DNA of 28,804 bases, from positions 1 to 28,804 of the forward strand of contig JBLHOS010000035.1 of NCBI GenBank assembly GCA_047623825.1, given 5' to 3'. Position numbers and translations under genes: made by a program. Shown piece by piece: positions 7,977 to 16,161 of this stretch. The stretch's first letter is position 1. Each line of letters begins with the position of its first letter. The DNA comes from JBLHOS01 sp047623825. Lineage in GTDB: Bacteria; Pseudomonadota; Alphaproteobacteria; Rhodobacterales; Rhodobacteraceae. Below the pieces are notes generated by a model. The model worked only from the letters and a program-made list of their open reading frames with translations. It made no database searches and was not told the DNA's origin.

Positions 7977-9055
7977 CAGGATGTACTTTCATTAGACATA
8001 AGAGCCCAAGGAGGCAGGCGGTCTTTGCCGGGAAAATCTGGAAGCTGTTTCATCAGGGCTCCACGAAGAACCTCCCAATAGGCGCCAAGCAGAACAAGGC
8101 CCAACCCCAGCAAAAGAATGGCCACAAATGCGCCGCCCTCCATCACCGTCAGCGAAAGGGCAACAACATAACCAACGCCAGATACCAGAAAAGAACGCCG
8201 ATCAATGATCACCGCAAAAAGTGCCATCAGTGAGATAAACAGAATCAAGACGATTTGTGCGGTAATGCTTTGGGCTTGGAACAGGGTCAACGCCACGGTG
8301 TTTACAATCGCAGGGGCTGCAACGACATGCAGCCAAAACCCGCTGGCAGATCGACGGGTGATCCTGTGCGGATCGCTCATATCAAACCGCAACGCGATGA
8401 TCAGACCGACGATGCCCAAGCCGATCGTCAGAATGGCAAACGGACCGTCCGCTGTCAGCAAGAACAAATCCTGAAAATTTGGATCAGTAGCGCCGTTAAG
8501 CGAGAAGAGGGCAAAACAGGTTGCGAAGACACCTAGGGCCAACAGCGCGATAGAAAATGGCACTCTGAAGATCACGTAGTAGACACCCAAGAACAGGGTC
8601 GCGATCGCTGCCGCAAGGGCCTGTGTCAGCACGCTGCTGGTACCTAAAATGAACCCAAGTCCAGCACCAAACTGCAGCGCGCCCAATCCAAACATGATCG
8701 ACAATGCAATTGAGGGTGCAACCATACGGCGTCGAATTGTAAAATACCGTGCCAAAATTCCCGTCGCTAACATCGAGATCAGCCCGAAAATGCTGAATGA
8801 CCATTGCTGATCAACCGAACTGAAGATCGATACGCCGGTTATGCCGAGCCAACCCGCATAAAGGACGACGAGGCCGACAACGATGAAGATCTCATTGAAC
8901 CCGCGAAACAGTTCAAATGGCTCATCCAGTCCGGTCATGTGCTCGCGTGTCCCGCGTCTTGCGTCTGACAGCGCCAGCAGCGATGCGGCCTGCGCCTCAG
9001 AAATCATGCCTGCGCCAACGGCGGCGCGAACATCATCGCGGTTAATATCGCTCAT
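7976..9055 (-). CDS. Multi-spanning membrane protein between hslV and hslU
   Basis: A 359-residue protein of unknown function. The first 45 residues are soluble and helical (MSDINRDDVRAAVGAGMISE, followed by a short charged segment). About ten hydrophobic stretches follow, several rich in Gly, Ala, Phe and Leu. The C-terminus is short and polar. The layout of a small N-terminal soluble helix pair followed by many membrane helices recalls DUF2157-like proteins, but I see no diagnostic motif, so that is only a resemblance. The coupling is striking: its ATG overlaps the hslV stop (ATGA) and its stop overlaps the hslU ATG (TGATG). It must be translated with the protease subunits and could be a membrane partner or simply share their stress regulation. 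Confidence 0.85.
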   Translation of the reverse strand: MSDINRDDVRAAVGAGMISEAQAASLLALSDARRGTREHMTGLDEPFELFRGFNEIFIVVGLVVLYAGWLGITGVSIFSSVDQQWSFSIFGLISMLATGILARYFTIRRRMVAPSIALSIMFGLGALQFGAGLGFILGTSSVLTQALAAAIATLFLGVYYVIFRVPFSIALLALGVFATCFALFSLNGATDPNFQDLFLLTADGPFAILTIGLGIVGLIIALRFDMSDPHRITRRSASGFWLHVVAAPAIVNTVALTLFQAQSITAQIVLILFISLMALFAVIIDRRSFLVSGVGYVVALSLTVMEGGAFVAILLLGLGLVLLGAYWEVLRGALMKQLPDFPGKDRLPPWALMSNESTS

Positions 9056-9618
9056 GATTTATTCCTGGTGATCCGTTCAACCGTTAAGTTGCCGTTGGTA
9101 TAGACGCAGATCTCAGCGGCGATCTGCATTGCTTGGCGTGCGACCGCCTCAGCATCCTTGTCAGTGTCGATCAGGGCGCGTGCGGCAGCCAAGGCAAAGT
9201 TCCCGCCTGAACCGATCGCGGCGATCCCATGCTCAGGCTCTAGGACATCGCCGGCACCGGTAATTATAAAGAGCACCTCACCATCGGTGACGATCAACAT
9301 CGCCTCTAATTTTTGCAGGTACTTATCGGTCCGCCAATCTTTGGCCAATTCAACACTGGCGCGCGCTAATTGTCCTGGGGTCGCCTCAAGCTTGGCTTCC
9401 AAGCGCTCTAGCAGGGTAAACGCATCGGCCGTCGATCCGGCAAACCCCGCGACAACATCGTATCCACCCGGCGAAAGTCGTCGTACTTTCTTGGCAGTGC
9501 CTTTGATGACGGTCTGGCCCAAACTAACCTGACCGTCGCCAGCGATGACAACTTCGCCGCCCTTTCGGACGCCGATGATTGTAGTTCCGTGCCAGCCGGG
9601 GAAATCTGATGTGCTCAT
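9052..9618 (-). CDS. hslV: ATP-dependent protease peptidase subunit HslV
   Basis: A 188-residue proteasome-beta-like peptidase that forms a double hexameric chamber capped by HslU. The start at ATG 9618 has a strong AAGGAGA ribosome-binding site and gives an 11-residue propeptide (MSTSDFPGWHG) before the Thr-Thr-Ile pair. Thr12 should become the catalytic N-terminal threonine after processing. Family motifs follow: VIAGDGQVSLGQT, AGFAGSTADAFTLLERLE and IGSGGNFALAAARAL. An in-frame upstream start at 9666 would add 16 residues that do not fit the family. It leads the hslV / membrane protein / hslU operon. Confidence 0.96.
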   Translation of the reverse strand: MSTSDFPGWHGTTIIGVRKGGEVVIAGDGQVSLGQTVIKGTAKKVRRLSPGGYDVVAGFAGSTADAFTLLERLEAKLEATPGQLARASVELAKDWRTDKYLQKLEAMLIVTDGEVLFIITGAGDVLEPEHGIAAIGSGGNFALAAARALIDTDKDAEAVARQAMQIAAEICVYTNGNLTVERITRNKS

Positions 9619-9636
9619 GCCGTCTCCTTCTTGCCG

Positions 9637-9668
9637 ATATATGGACGGGAGATGGGCATCGAACAAGG
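9637..9668 (-). promoter_or_regulatory. Candidate heat-shock (RpoH-type) promoter of hslV
   Basis: On the minus strand CCTTGTT (9662-9668) is followed, after about 17 nt, by CCATATAT (9637-9644). This resembles the alphaproteobacterial RpoH pattern (CTTG in the -35, C-rich then TAT in the -10). It lies just upstream of the hslV ribosome-binding site, giving a leader of about 25 nt. hslVU is a classical RpoH target, which supports the reading, but a sigma-70 reading of the same bases is also possible. Confidence 0.45.
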
Positions 9669-9813
9669 TCTAGCCGGGCAATTGGCTCTGACAGGGTGCG
9701 CGTAGTGCAAGTATTGGCGGGATGCCACTGTTGGCAAATTTGATCTGATTTAATGCCTCGTAAGCGCTTTTAGTCATTCAACCACCGAACTTCGCCTGAA
9801 CGCCAAAGCGTTT

Positions 9814-10359
9814 TTAAAGCCGCCTCTCAGGCATGGGTTGAACATCCCCAAAGATTTTCGCGGAATGGTCACTGAGATAAATCTTCAGCCATGGCGTATA
9901 AATTGTGGGGTCCCGTTGGATTTCAGCCAGCAGATCGGTCAGGGACATCCAAGCGGTATCCATCACTTCGGCTGGGTTTGCGACAGGCTCTAACTCAGGT
10001 CCGGCGTTCCCCACGAAGATATCGGCAACTTCATGTTCGATCAGGCCGTTCCCGACCACGGCGCGGTATTCGACGCGCTCGCGAAATGTCAGCGGCAGAC
10101 CGGGGATCCCCAACTCCTCCTCTAGACGCCGCTCAGCGCATGTGAGGGGCTGTTCATCCCAATACGGATGGGTACAGCAGGTGTTCGCCCAAAGTCCGGG
10201 CGTATGATACTTTGAGAGCGCGCGTTGCTGCAGCAAGATCCTATCGCCCCGCATCACAAAGATTGAAACCGCTTTATGTCGAAGGCCTTTTTTATGGACT
10301 TCCAGTTTTTCAACAGGGGTCAGTGTGCCCTCAACCCATGCTGGGATCATCGTATTCAT
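9814..10359 (-). CDS. idi: Isopentenyl-diphosphate delta-isomerase, type I (Nudix fold)
   Basis: A 181-residue enzyme that interconverts isopentenyl and dimethylallyl diphosphate for isoprenoid, carotenoid and quinone synthesis. It shows the type I signature: KYHTPGLWANTCCTHP, with the active-site Cys in TCCTHP, then ERRLEEELGI (Nudix-like helix), EYRAVVGNGLIEHE with the metal-binding acidic residues, and WLKIYL near the end. The start at 10359 gives MNTMIPAWVEG, matching the short N-terminus of Rhodobacter homologues. A GTG at 10392 would add 11 residues and neither start has a good ribosome-binding site. The gene is leftward and 195 bp upstream of hslV. Confidence 0.93.
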   Translation of the reverse strand: MNTMIPAWVEGTLTPVEKLEVHKKGLRHKAVSIFVMRGDRILLQQRALSKYHTPGLWANTCCTHPYWDEQPLTCAERRLEEELGIPGLPLTFRERVEYRAVVGNGLIEHEVADIFVGNAGPELEPVANPAEVMDTAWMSLTDLLAEIQRDPTIYTPWLKIYLSDHSAKIFGDVQPMPERRL

Positions 10360-10681
10360 GCTTGGACAGACGGGATAATGCGGGTCAAACACGCTAATCC
10401 ATTGGTGGCGCGTATTTGACCCTCCATTGGGCGTGCGCGCCGCTCGTCCGATTTGTAATACGCGACTTGCATGGCACCCAACACTCTGAAACCTGTCTCA
10501 TGATGTTTCATAACGAGTTTGCGCGCAAGCTGCAGACCCCTGAAACTATATGAAGAAAGGGACGCTGTTGCCGCAATGTGGCTTTCGGCCTAGTCGATTT
10601 CGTAGGACCGCATAAAAAGTTGGGCTCTGGTCACGGCAGCATTATCTATAGAAGCGGAAGTCGTGAGAAGGGACCTTTTAA
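10360..10681. other. Divergent intergenic region between idi and cytochrome c2
   Basis: About 320 bp without a convincing gene; short reading frames here show no family features. It holds the alternative GTG start of idi at 10392 and the cytochrome c2 promoter at its right end. I see no tRNA, riboswitch or strong hairpin in the middle. Confidence 0.5.
10620..10648 (+). promoter_or_regulatory. Sigma-70-type promoter of the cytochrome c2 gene
   Basis: The -35 is TTGGGC (10620-10625) and the -10 is TATCTA (10643-10648), with the ideal 17-nt spacing. The ATG at 10682 follows an AAGGGA ribosome-binding site, giving a leader of about 28 nt. This is a sequence match only. Confidence 0.55.
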
Positions 10682-11176
10682 ATGAGTCGAATTTTGAATC
10701 TGGCAGCCGTTGTGAGCGTGGCGTTTGCGCCTTTGGCCTTGGCGGACTCGCATGCAACTGCGGCGGCGGACGGTGTTGAAGTCATTGAGGCTGTAGTTGC
10801 ACCGACAGGCGACGTCGCTGCAGGTGAATCCGCATTCCGGCAGTGCATCGCATGTCACGTCGTGACGAATGCCGAGGGTGAGGTCTTGGCCGGGCGTCGA
10901 GCGCAGACCGGACCGAACCTTTACGAAGTTTCGATGCGTACTGCAGGATCTGTTGAAGGCTACCGTTACTCTTCCGCGTTAACCGAAGCAGGCGAAGCTG
11001 GCCTGATTTGGGATGAGGCGAATTTCGTAGCGTATGTTCAGGACCCGACGGGTTTTCTGCGTGAATATCTAGATGATAATGGCGCGCGCAGCGCCATGAG
11101 CTATCGGGTACGCAGCGAAGATGACGCTGCAAACCTCTACGCATATCTGGTGTCTTTAGAGCCAGCGGCAGAGTAG
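10682..11176 (+). CDS. Periplasmic cytochrome c2 family protein
   Basis: A 164-residue class I c-type cytochrome. Residues 1-21 form a signal peptide ending LALA. A short Ala-rich linker precedes the haem site C55-I-A-C58-H59. The rest follows the Rhodobacter cytochrome c2 pattern: AGRRAQTGPNLYEV, YRYSSALTEAG, IWDEANFVAYVQDP, and Met139 in SAMSYRV as the likely sixth haem ligand. Such proteins carry electrons from the bc1 complex to cytochrome oxidase or to a photosynthetic reaction centre; which partner applies here cannot be told. The gene is monocistronic, with its own promoter and terminator. Compared with classical c2 it has an extra 20-residue acidic/Ala lead before the haem domain. Confidence 0.9.
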   Translation: MSRILNLAAVVSVAFAPLALADSHATAAADGVEVIEAVVAPTGDVAAGESAFRQCIACHVVTNAEGEVLAGRRAQTGPNLYEVSMRTAGSVEGYRYSSALTEAGEAGLIWDEANFVAYVQDPTGFLREYLDDNGARSAMSYRVRSEDDAANLYAYLVSLEPAAE

Positions 11177-11200
11177 TGGTCTGATTAGTACATTAAGAGA

Positions 11201-11227
11201 GGCGGTCCTTTCTGGCCGCCTTTTTTT
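11201..11227 (+). terminator. Intrinsic terminator of the cytochrome c2 gene
   Basis: GGCGG and CCGCC form a GC-rich stem, extendable by G-T pairing, around a short pyrimidine loop, followed by seven T. It lies 24 nt after the stop codon and is a textbook rho-independent terminator for the rightward transcript. Confidence 0.88.
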
Positions 11228-11326
11228 CGACCAACTAAGCGTGCCTGCAAATCAGTGATTGTGGCTCTGAACTGACTCGACCGGCGTTCTGCTCATTCGG
11301 CTAAATCCAAAACCTGCCACCGCCAA

Positions 11327-11350
11327 TAAAAAAGCGCCCGTTGGGGCGCT
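11327..11350 (-). terminator. Intrinsic terminator of the rimP-nusA-ylxR-infB operon
   Basis: On the minus strand AGCGCCC-CAAC-GGGCGCT makes a 7-bp stem followed by a T-rich run (A-rich at 11327-11333 on the plus strand). It lies 27 nt past the infB stop. The plus-strand side is also followed by TTTCTTTTT, so it may act in both directions. Confidence 0.85.
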
Positions 11351-11376
11351 TTCTTTTTGGTCTTATCGAGCGAGGA

Positions 11377-13887
11377 TTAACTGAGCGAACGCTCAATCTC
11401 TTCGCGCTCGAAGATCTCAATGACATCGCCCGCGCGTACGTCGTCATAGTTATCAAATGCCATACCGCATTCCTGCCCAGACTGAACCTCAGCCACTTCA
11501 TCCTTGAAGCGTTTGAGTGTTTTGAGTGTTCCTTCGTGAACAACAACATTGTCACGTAGCAAGCGAACACCTGCTGAGCGGCGTGCGATGCCTTCGGTAA
11601 CCAGACAGCCTGCAACTTTGCCAACCTTAGTAACCTTGAAGACATCCTTGATTTGCGCGTAACCGATGAAGTTTTCGCGAACTTCAGCAGACAACAAACC
11701 AGAGGCGGCGGCTTTCACATCATCAACCAAGTCGTAGATGACCGAATAATACCGGATTTCGACGCCTTTTTGGTTCGCAGCATTCCGAGCGGGCGTGTTT
11801 GCCCGAACATTGAAGCCGATAACAGGTGCCCCAGATGCTTCGGCTAGACTGATATCAGACTCAGTGATTGCGCCTACACCAGAGTGTAGAACCCGAACGC
11901 GGACCTCATCATTGCCGATTTTCTCCATCGCCTGAACGATTGCCTCGGCTGAGCCCTGAACATCGGCTTTCACCAGAATTGGCAGCTCAGACATGGTTTG
12001 ATCCGCCTTGGCTTTTGCCAGCAACTGATCAAGTGTCGTCGCGGCTCCCGCTGTGGCGCGTTTCTCTTTAGCGGCGTTCTCGCGGTATTCTGCGATCTCA
12101 CGCGCCTGCGCCTCAGTCTCGACAACGTTCAGAACGTCGCCAGCCTCAGGAGTGCCGTTCAGGCCAAGGACCTCAACAGGAACCGAAGGCGCGGCTTCTT
12201 TGATGCGCTCGCCCTTGTCGTTGATCAACGCGCGAACCTTGCCCCACTGCTCACCGACAACGAAGATATCGCCTTGTCGCAATGTGCCGTTTTGCACCAG
12301 AACCGTGGCAACAGGTCCACGACCTACGTCCAACTGTGCCTCAATCACGGCGCCGGTTGCGGCACGATTAGGATTGGCTTTCAGTTCAAGGATCTCAGAC
12401 TGAAGGGCAATCGCCTCCAGTAATTCGGGAAGACCCTGACCGGTAATCGCCGAAACCTCAACGTCCTGAACATCGCCTGAGAATCTCTCAACAACGACTT
12501 CATGGCGAAGTAGTTCAGTGCGCACTCTTTCAACATCGGCACTGGGCCGGTCGATTTTGTTGATGGCCACGATCATTGGAACTTTCGCGGCCTTGGCGTG
12601 GTTAATCGCCTCAATCGTCTGTGGCATCACCGCATCGTCAGCAGCAACAACCAAGATCACGATGTCGGTGACTTGCGCCCCGCGTGACCGCATTGAGGTG
12701 AATGCTGCGTGGCCTGGAGTGTCTAAGAAGGTCAGCGCATTGCCGCTTTCGGTTGTCACCTGATAAGCACCAATATGCTGGGTGATCCCGCCAGCTTCGC
12801 CAGCGACGACTTTTGCCTTACGGATCGCGTCCAACAATGACGTTTTGCCGTGGTCGACGTGACCCATGACAGTAATCACAGGTGGGCGTGGCCTTAGATC
12901 AGCCTCGTCGTCTTTGACCTGAACAATCACATCTTCAACGTCGGAGTCAGAAACGCGAACGATCTTATGACCAAACTCTTCGACGATCAATTCAGCTGTA
13001 TCCGCATCGATTGGCTGGTTTTGTGTGACCATTAGTCCGTTCTGCATCAGCGCTTTAACCACATCGGCGACGCGCTCGGCCATCCGATTGGCCAGTTCTG
13101 ACACAATGATGCTTTCAGGGACTTGGACGTCACGCACAATCTTTTCACGATCAACAAGGCCGCCCATTGCCTTTTGGCGCTGACGTTCTTGTTTTCGTTT
13201 CATCGCGGCCATGGAGCGTTGCCGTCCACCTTCGCCGCCGGTTAGCGCCTGGCTAACTGTCAGCTTGCCGGACCGACGTCCGTCATCGCGTTCTGCCTTT
13301 GCAGTCCGCTCCCGCTTTTCGTCACGCTCTTTGTCACGGCGTGCCAGCGTTGTGGAAAGTGCCGTTTTGTTTGCGGGACCGCGCGAGTCGGGTCCCCCTT
13401 GCGTGGCTTGGGGCGCGGATGCTGCAGGCGTGGCCGCAGCGGCGGCGGGCGCCTCTGGTGGAGCGTTGCGGCGCGCTTCTTCTTCTTCGAGGCGGAGCTT
13501 GTCTTCTTCTGCCTTGGCTTTCAGCGCATCTACGCGCTCACGCTCAGCGCGATCCTTGGCTTCAATCTCAGCTTTACGGCGCGTGCGCTCTTCATCACGC
13601 TCACGTTCATCGCGAATGCGGCGTTCAGCATCTTCGACTTCGCGCGCCTTTGCATTTTGCAGAGCCCGAAGACGACGATCCATCTCGGAGTCTGAAACGC
13701 TTTTTGCACGGGTTCCACCCTCAGCCTGTGCGGCTGCGGCTGTGCCAGCCTTGGGAACCATTACACGTTTGCGCTTTGTTTCCACGACAACACTTTTGGT
13801 GCGCCCACGCGAGAAGCTTTGATTTACTCGCCCGCTACGTGCTCCACCTAAAAGGCCCAGAGTTTTCTTTCCGTCTTGATCGCTCAT
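11377..13887 (-). CDS. infB: Translation initiation factor IF-2
   Basis: An 836-residue GTPase that brings initiator fMet-tRNA to the 30S subunit. Residues 1-240 are a long Arg/Lys/Glu/Ala-rich region, including an IF2_assoc-like coiled stretch (about 65-140) and a Pro/Ala linker. The IF2_N module lies around 255-320. The G domain begins VITVMGHVDHGKTS (P-loop 342-349), then DTPGHAAF and NKIDRPSADV. Domains II, III and C2 follow, with the late LKRFKDEVAEVQSGQECG motif. It overlaps the ylxR-like stop by 4 nt (ATGA) and is the last gene before a strong terminator. The codon skew of its N-terminal region produces long false reading frames on the opposite strand. Confidence 0.98.
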   Translation of the reverse strand: MSDQDGKKTLGLLGGARSGRVNQSFSRGRTKSVVVETKRKRVMVPKAGTAAAAQAEGGTRAKSVSDSEMDRRLRALQNAKAREVEDAERRIRDERERDEERTRRKAEIEAKDRAERERVDALKAKAEEDKLRLEEEEARRNAPPEAPAAAAATPAASAPQATQGGPDSRGPANKTALSTTLARRDKERDEKRERTAKAERDDGRRSGKLTVSQALTGGEGGRQRSMAAMKRKQERQRQKAMGGLVDREKIVRDVQVPESIIVSELANRMAERVADVVKALMQNGLMVTQNQPIDADTAELIVEEFGHKIVRVSDSDVEDVIVQVKDDEADLRPRPPVITVMGHVDHGKTSLLDAIRKAKVVAGEAGGITQHIGAYQVTTESGNALTFLDTPGHAAFTSMRSRGAQVTDIVILVVAADDAVMPQTIEAINHAKAAKVPMIVAINKIDRPSADVERVRTELLRHEVVVERFSGDVQDVEVSAITGQGLPELLEAIALQSEILELKANPNRAATGAVIEAQLDVGRGPVATVLVQNGTLRQGDIFVVGEQWGKVRALINDKGERIKEAAPSVPVEVLGLNGTPEAGDVLNVVETEAQAREIAEYRENAAKEKRATAGAATTLDQLLAKAKADQTMSELPILVKADVQGSAEAIVQAMEKIGNDEVRVRVLHSGVGAITESDISLAEASGAPVIGFNVRANTPARNAANQKGVEIRYYSVIYDLVDDVKAAASGLLSAEVRENFIGYAQIKDVFKVTKVGKVAGCLVTEGIARRSAGVRLLRDNVVVHEGTLKTLKRFKDEVAEVQSGQECGMAFDNYDDVRAGDVIEIFEREEIERSLS

Positions 13888-14522
13888 GCGTTCTTCGTAT
13901 CCTTCTCGGTGATCAAATCACCTTCTGTCTGCCGGACGCCGTCTAGCTTTGCGGCATCCTCTACAACACGTGTCGTGAGTCCACCAGCGCTGAGCGCGCC
14001 ATGTATCACACTTTGGCGTCCGAATGCCAAACCCAATTCCTGTGCACTCAGTCCTCCGATGAAAAGTCCGGAGTGGCCTGGTCTGCGCAGTTTCGTCTTG
14101 CCGCGGGTGGAACCGTCGAGGGCCTGCATCAGAACTTCGGCCTTTCCTGTATCCATCCAACCCTTCACGGCTTCGTAGCCTGCGACTGCATTTCCGCCTT
14201 TACGGGCTAACGAAATCAGATCAATCACGCGGCGCAATAATGCTTCTTCCACGAATTTGACCAAATCGTCAGGTACGGTCACCGGCGTTTTGGCCGACCG
14301 AGAGAACAATCGCTTGCTCACGACTAATTCCAATGCCGCGCGGTCGGCCGAGACCCACATTCCGCGCCCGGGTAGGCGTTCCAAAATATCGGGAACTGCC
14401 TGACCTTCTGGGCCGATTACAAACCGGATCAGGCCAGCCTTGGGTTGGCTTTCGCCTGTCGCGATGCAGCGGCGCTCCGCTTCATCGTCTGTCTTTGTTC
14501 GACCACCGCGGCTCAAGGCCAT
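13884..14522 (-). CDS. YlxR domain / L7Ae-like RNA-binding protein
   Basis: A 212-residue fusion protein. Residues about 15-70 form the YlxR (DUF448) domain, with RRCIATGESQ, LIRFVIGPEGQAVPDI and the GRGMWVS loop typical of that fold. Residues about 90-190 resemble the ribosomal L7Ae/YlxQ domain: LISLARKGGNAVAGYEAV, then AGKAEVLMQA-type strands and LGLAFGRQSVIHGALSAGG. In Gram-positives these two are separate genes (ylxR, ylxQ) between nusA and infB; alphaproteobacteria commonly carry them fused. It probably binds RNA in the ribosome or in nucleoid-linked regulation. It lies 16 nt after nusA and overlaps infB by 4 nt. Confidence 0.9.
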   Translation of the reverse strand: MALSRGGRTKTDDEAERRCIATGESQPKAGLIRFVIGPEGQAVPDILERLPGRGMWVSADRAALELVVSKRLFSRSAKTPVTVPDDLVKFVEEALLRRVIDLISLARKGGNAVAGYEAVKGWMDTGKAEVLMQALDGSTRGKTKLRRPGHSGLFIGGLSAQELGLAFGRQSVIHGALSAGGLTTRVVEDAAKLDGVRQTEGDLITEKDTKNA

Positions 14523-14538
14523 ATCCCGAAGCCTGAAA

Positions 14539-16158
14539 TCAGGCCTCGGCCTCCTCGGCTTTTTCAGCGGCTGTTGCCGCTTCGGCTGCTGCCTTGGCTT
14601 CTAACTCTTCGATGGTGACCCATCCCAGCTGGACGCGGGCCGTCATGACCATATTCTGTGCTTCTTCCAAGCTAACTTCAAATTTCTCCAATACGCCGTC
14701 ATCTTTGGACCGCTGACCACCAACTGTTGTCCATCCACCGGCAAGTTCCCAATCGGCGCAGGTGGCGAAGTCTTCGAGAGTCTTCACGTCATCCTCGGCC
14801 AAGGCCACCAGCATCTGGGGCGTCAGGCCGTCAAAATCAATGAGGCTTTGTTCGACACCCAGCTCTTTCGCATGCTCTAGAGCCTTTTTATTTTGCTCTT
14901 CCAGATGATCGCGGGCACGGGCCTGCAGTTCCTGTGCGGTTCCGGCATCGACACCGTCGATGACGAGCAACTCATCCTGCTCAACAAACGCAACTTCCTC
15001 TAATGAGGTAAAGCCTTCGGAAACCAGCAATTGGGCGAAAAACTCGTCCAGATCCAAGGCGTCCATAAAGACTTTGGTGCGCTCGGCAAATTCTGCCTGG
15101 CGACGGGTGCTTTCTTCTTCCTCGGTCAGGATGTCGATATCCAAACCGGTCAGCATGCTGGCCAGACGCACGTTTTGACCACGGCGGCCGATGGCAAGGC
15201 TCAGCTGATCGTTTGGTACGACAACCTCGATGCGCTCTGCCTCTTCGTCCAGAACAACCTTGGTCACCTCAGCAGGCTGAAGCGCGTTCACCAAGAAGGT
15301 TGGCGCATCCTCATTCCATGGAATTATGTCGATCTTTTCGCCCTGAAGCTCATTCACGACCGCCTGAACGCGACTGCCGCGCATACCGACGCATGCACCG
15401 ACCGGATCGATGGAGCTGTCATGCGAGATAACAGCGATTTTGGCACGACTGCCAGGATCCCGAGCGACGGCCTTGATCTCGATGATACCGTCATAGATTT
15501 CTGGAACTTCCATCTTGAACAGTTCTGCCATGAATTCTGGCGCCGTCCGGCTCAGGAAGATCTGTGGGCCACGCTGCTCGCGGCGCACGTCTTTGATATA
15601 GACGCGGATCCGATCATTCGGGCGATAGCTTTCGCGGCCGATTTTTTCATTGCGGCGCAAGACAGCCTCACCCCGACCGATGTCGACGATGACGTTTCCG
15701 TACTCTTCACGCTTGACCACACCATTGATAATGGTTCCAGCGCGATCCTTAAATTCTTCGTACTGGCGATCCCGCTCGGCTTCGCGAACCTTTTGTAAGA
15801 TAACCTGTTTGGCTGATTGTGCGGCGATCCGGCCCATTTCGACGGGGGGCACTTCTTCGATGATTTCGTCGCCTGCAACTGCGCCGGCCACGTAGGGCTG
15901 GGCGTCGGCAACTGTCATCTCAATGAAGTGGTTCTCGATCTCATCAACGACCGCGCGTACACGTGTGAACGTGGCTTTACCGGTTTTGCGGTCGATATGA
16001 ACACGAATGTCCAGCTCTGTGCCGTAGCGCGACTTGGCGGCACGCGCGAGGCTTTCTTCCATCGCCTCGACGACCAGATTGGGGTCAATCATCTTTTCGC
16101 GGGCAACGGCCTCGGCGGTTTGCAAAAGCTCTAGCTGGTTTGCACTGGTAATAGCCAT
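14539..16158 (-). CDS. nusA: Transcription termination/antitermination factor NusA
   Basis: A 539-residue NusA that binds RNA polymerase and modulates pausing, termination and antitermination. Domain order is the N-terminal polymerase-binding domain (about 1-125), S1 (about 130-200, with NGVVKREEYGNVIVDIGRGEA), KH1 and KH2 (about 230-345, with GACVGMRGSRVQAVVNEL and LAIGRRGQNVRLAS), and helix-hairpin-helix type C-terminal repeats (about 370-500). It ends in an Ala/Glu-rich acidic tail. It starts 3 nt after the rimP stop. In several bacteria NusA regulates its own operon through leader termination, which is relevant to the terminator ahead of rimP. Confidence 0.97.
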   Translation of the reverse strand: MAITSANQLELLQTAEAVAREKMIDPNLVVEAMEESLARAAKSRYGTELDIRVHIDRKTGKATFTRVRAVVDEIENHFIEMTVADAQPYVAGAVAGDEIIEEVPPVEMGRIAAQSAKQVILQKVREAERDRQYEEFKDRAGTIINGVVKREEYGNVIVDIGRGEAVLRRNEKIGRESYRPNDRIRVYIKDVRREQRGPQIFLSRTAPEFMAELFKMEVPEIYDGIIEIKAVARDPGSRAKIAVISHDSSIDPVGACVGMRGSRVQAVVNELQGEKIDIIPWNEDAPTFLVNALQPAEVTKVVLDEEAERIEVVVPNDQLSLAIGRRGQNVRLASMLTGLDIDILTEEEESTRRQAEFAERTKVFMDALDLDEFFAQLLVSEGFTSLEEVAFVEQDELLVIDGVDAGTAQELQARARDHLEEQNKKALEHAKELGVEQSLIDFDGLTPQMLVALAEDDVKTLEDFATCADWELAGGWTTVGGQRSKDDGVLEKFEVSLEEAQNMVMTARVQLGWVTIEELEAKAAAEAATAAEKAEEAEA

Positions 16159-16161
16159 ATC

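Noticed and set aside
13211..13946. Long plus-strand open frames (over 200 codons) opposite infB
   Set aside because: They are antisense to the Arg/Glu/Lys-rich N-terminal part of IF-2; the Ser/Arg-rich translation is a codon-bias artefact with no family features.
15031..15798. A 255-codon plus-strand open frame opposite nusA
   Set aside because: It lies wholly within the well-supported nusA gene, has no ribosome-binding site and no recognisable domain.
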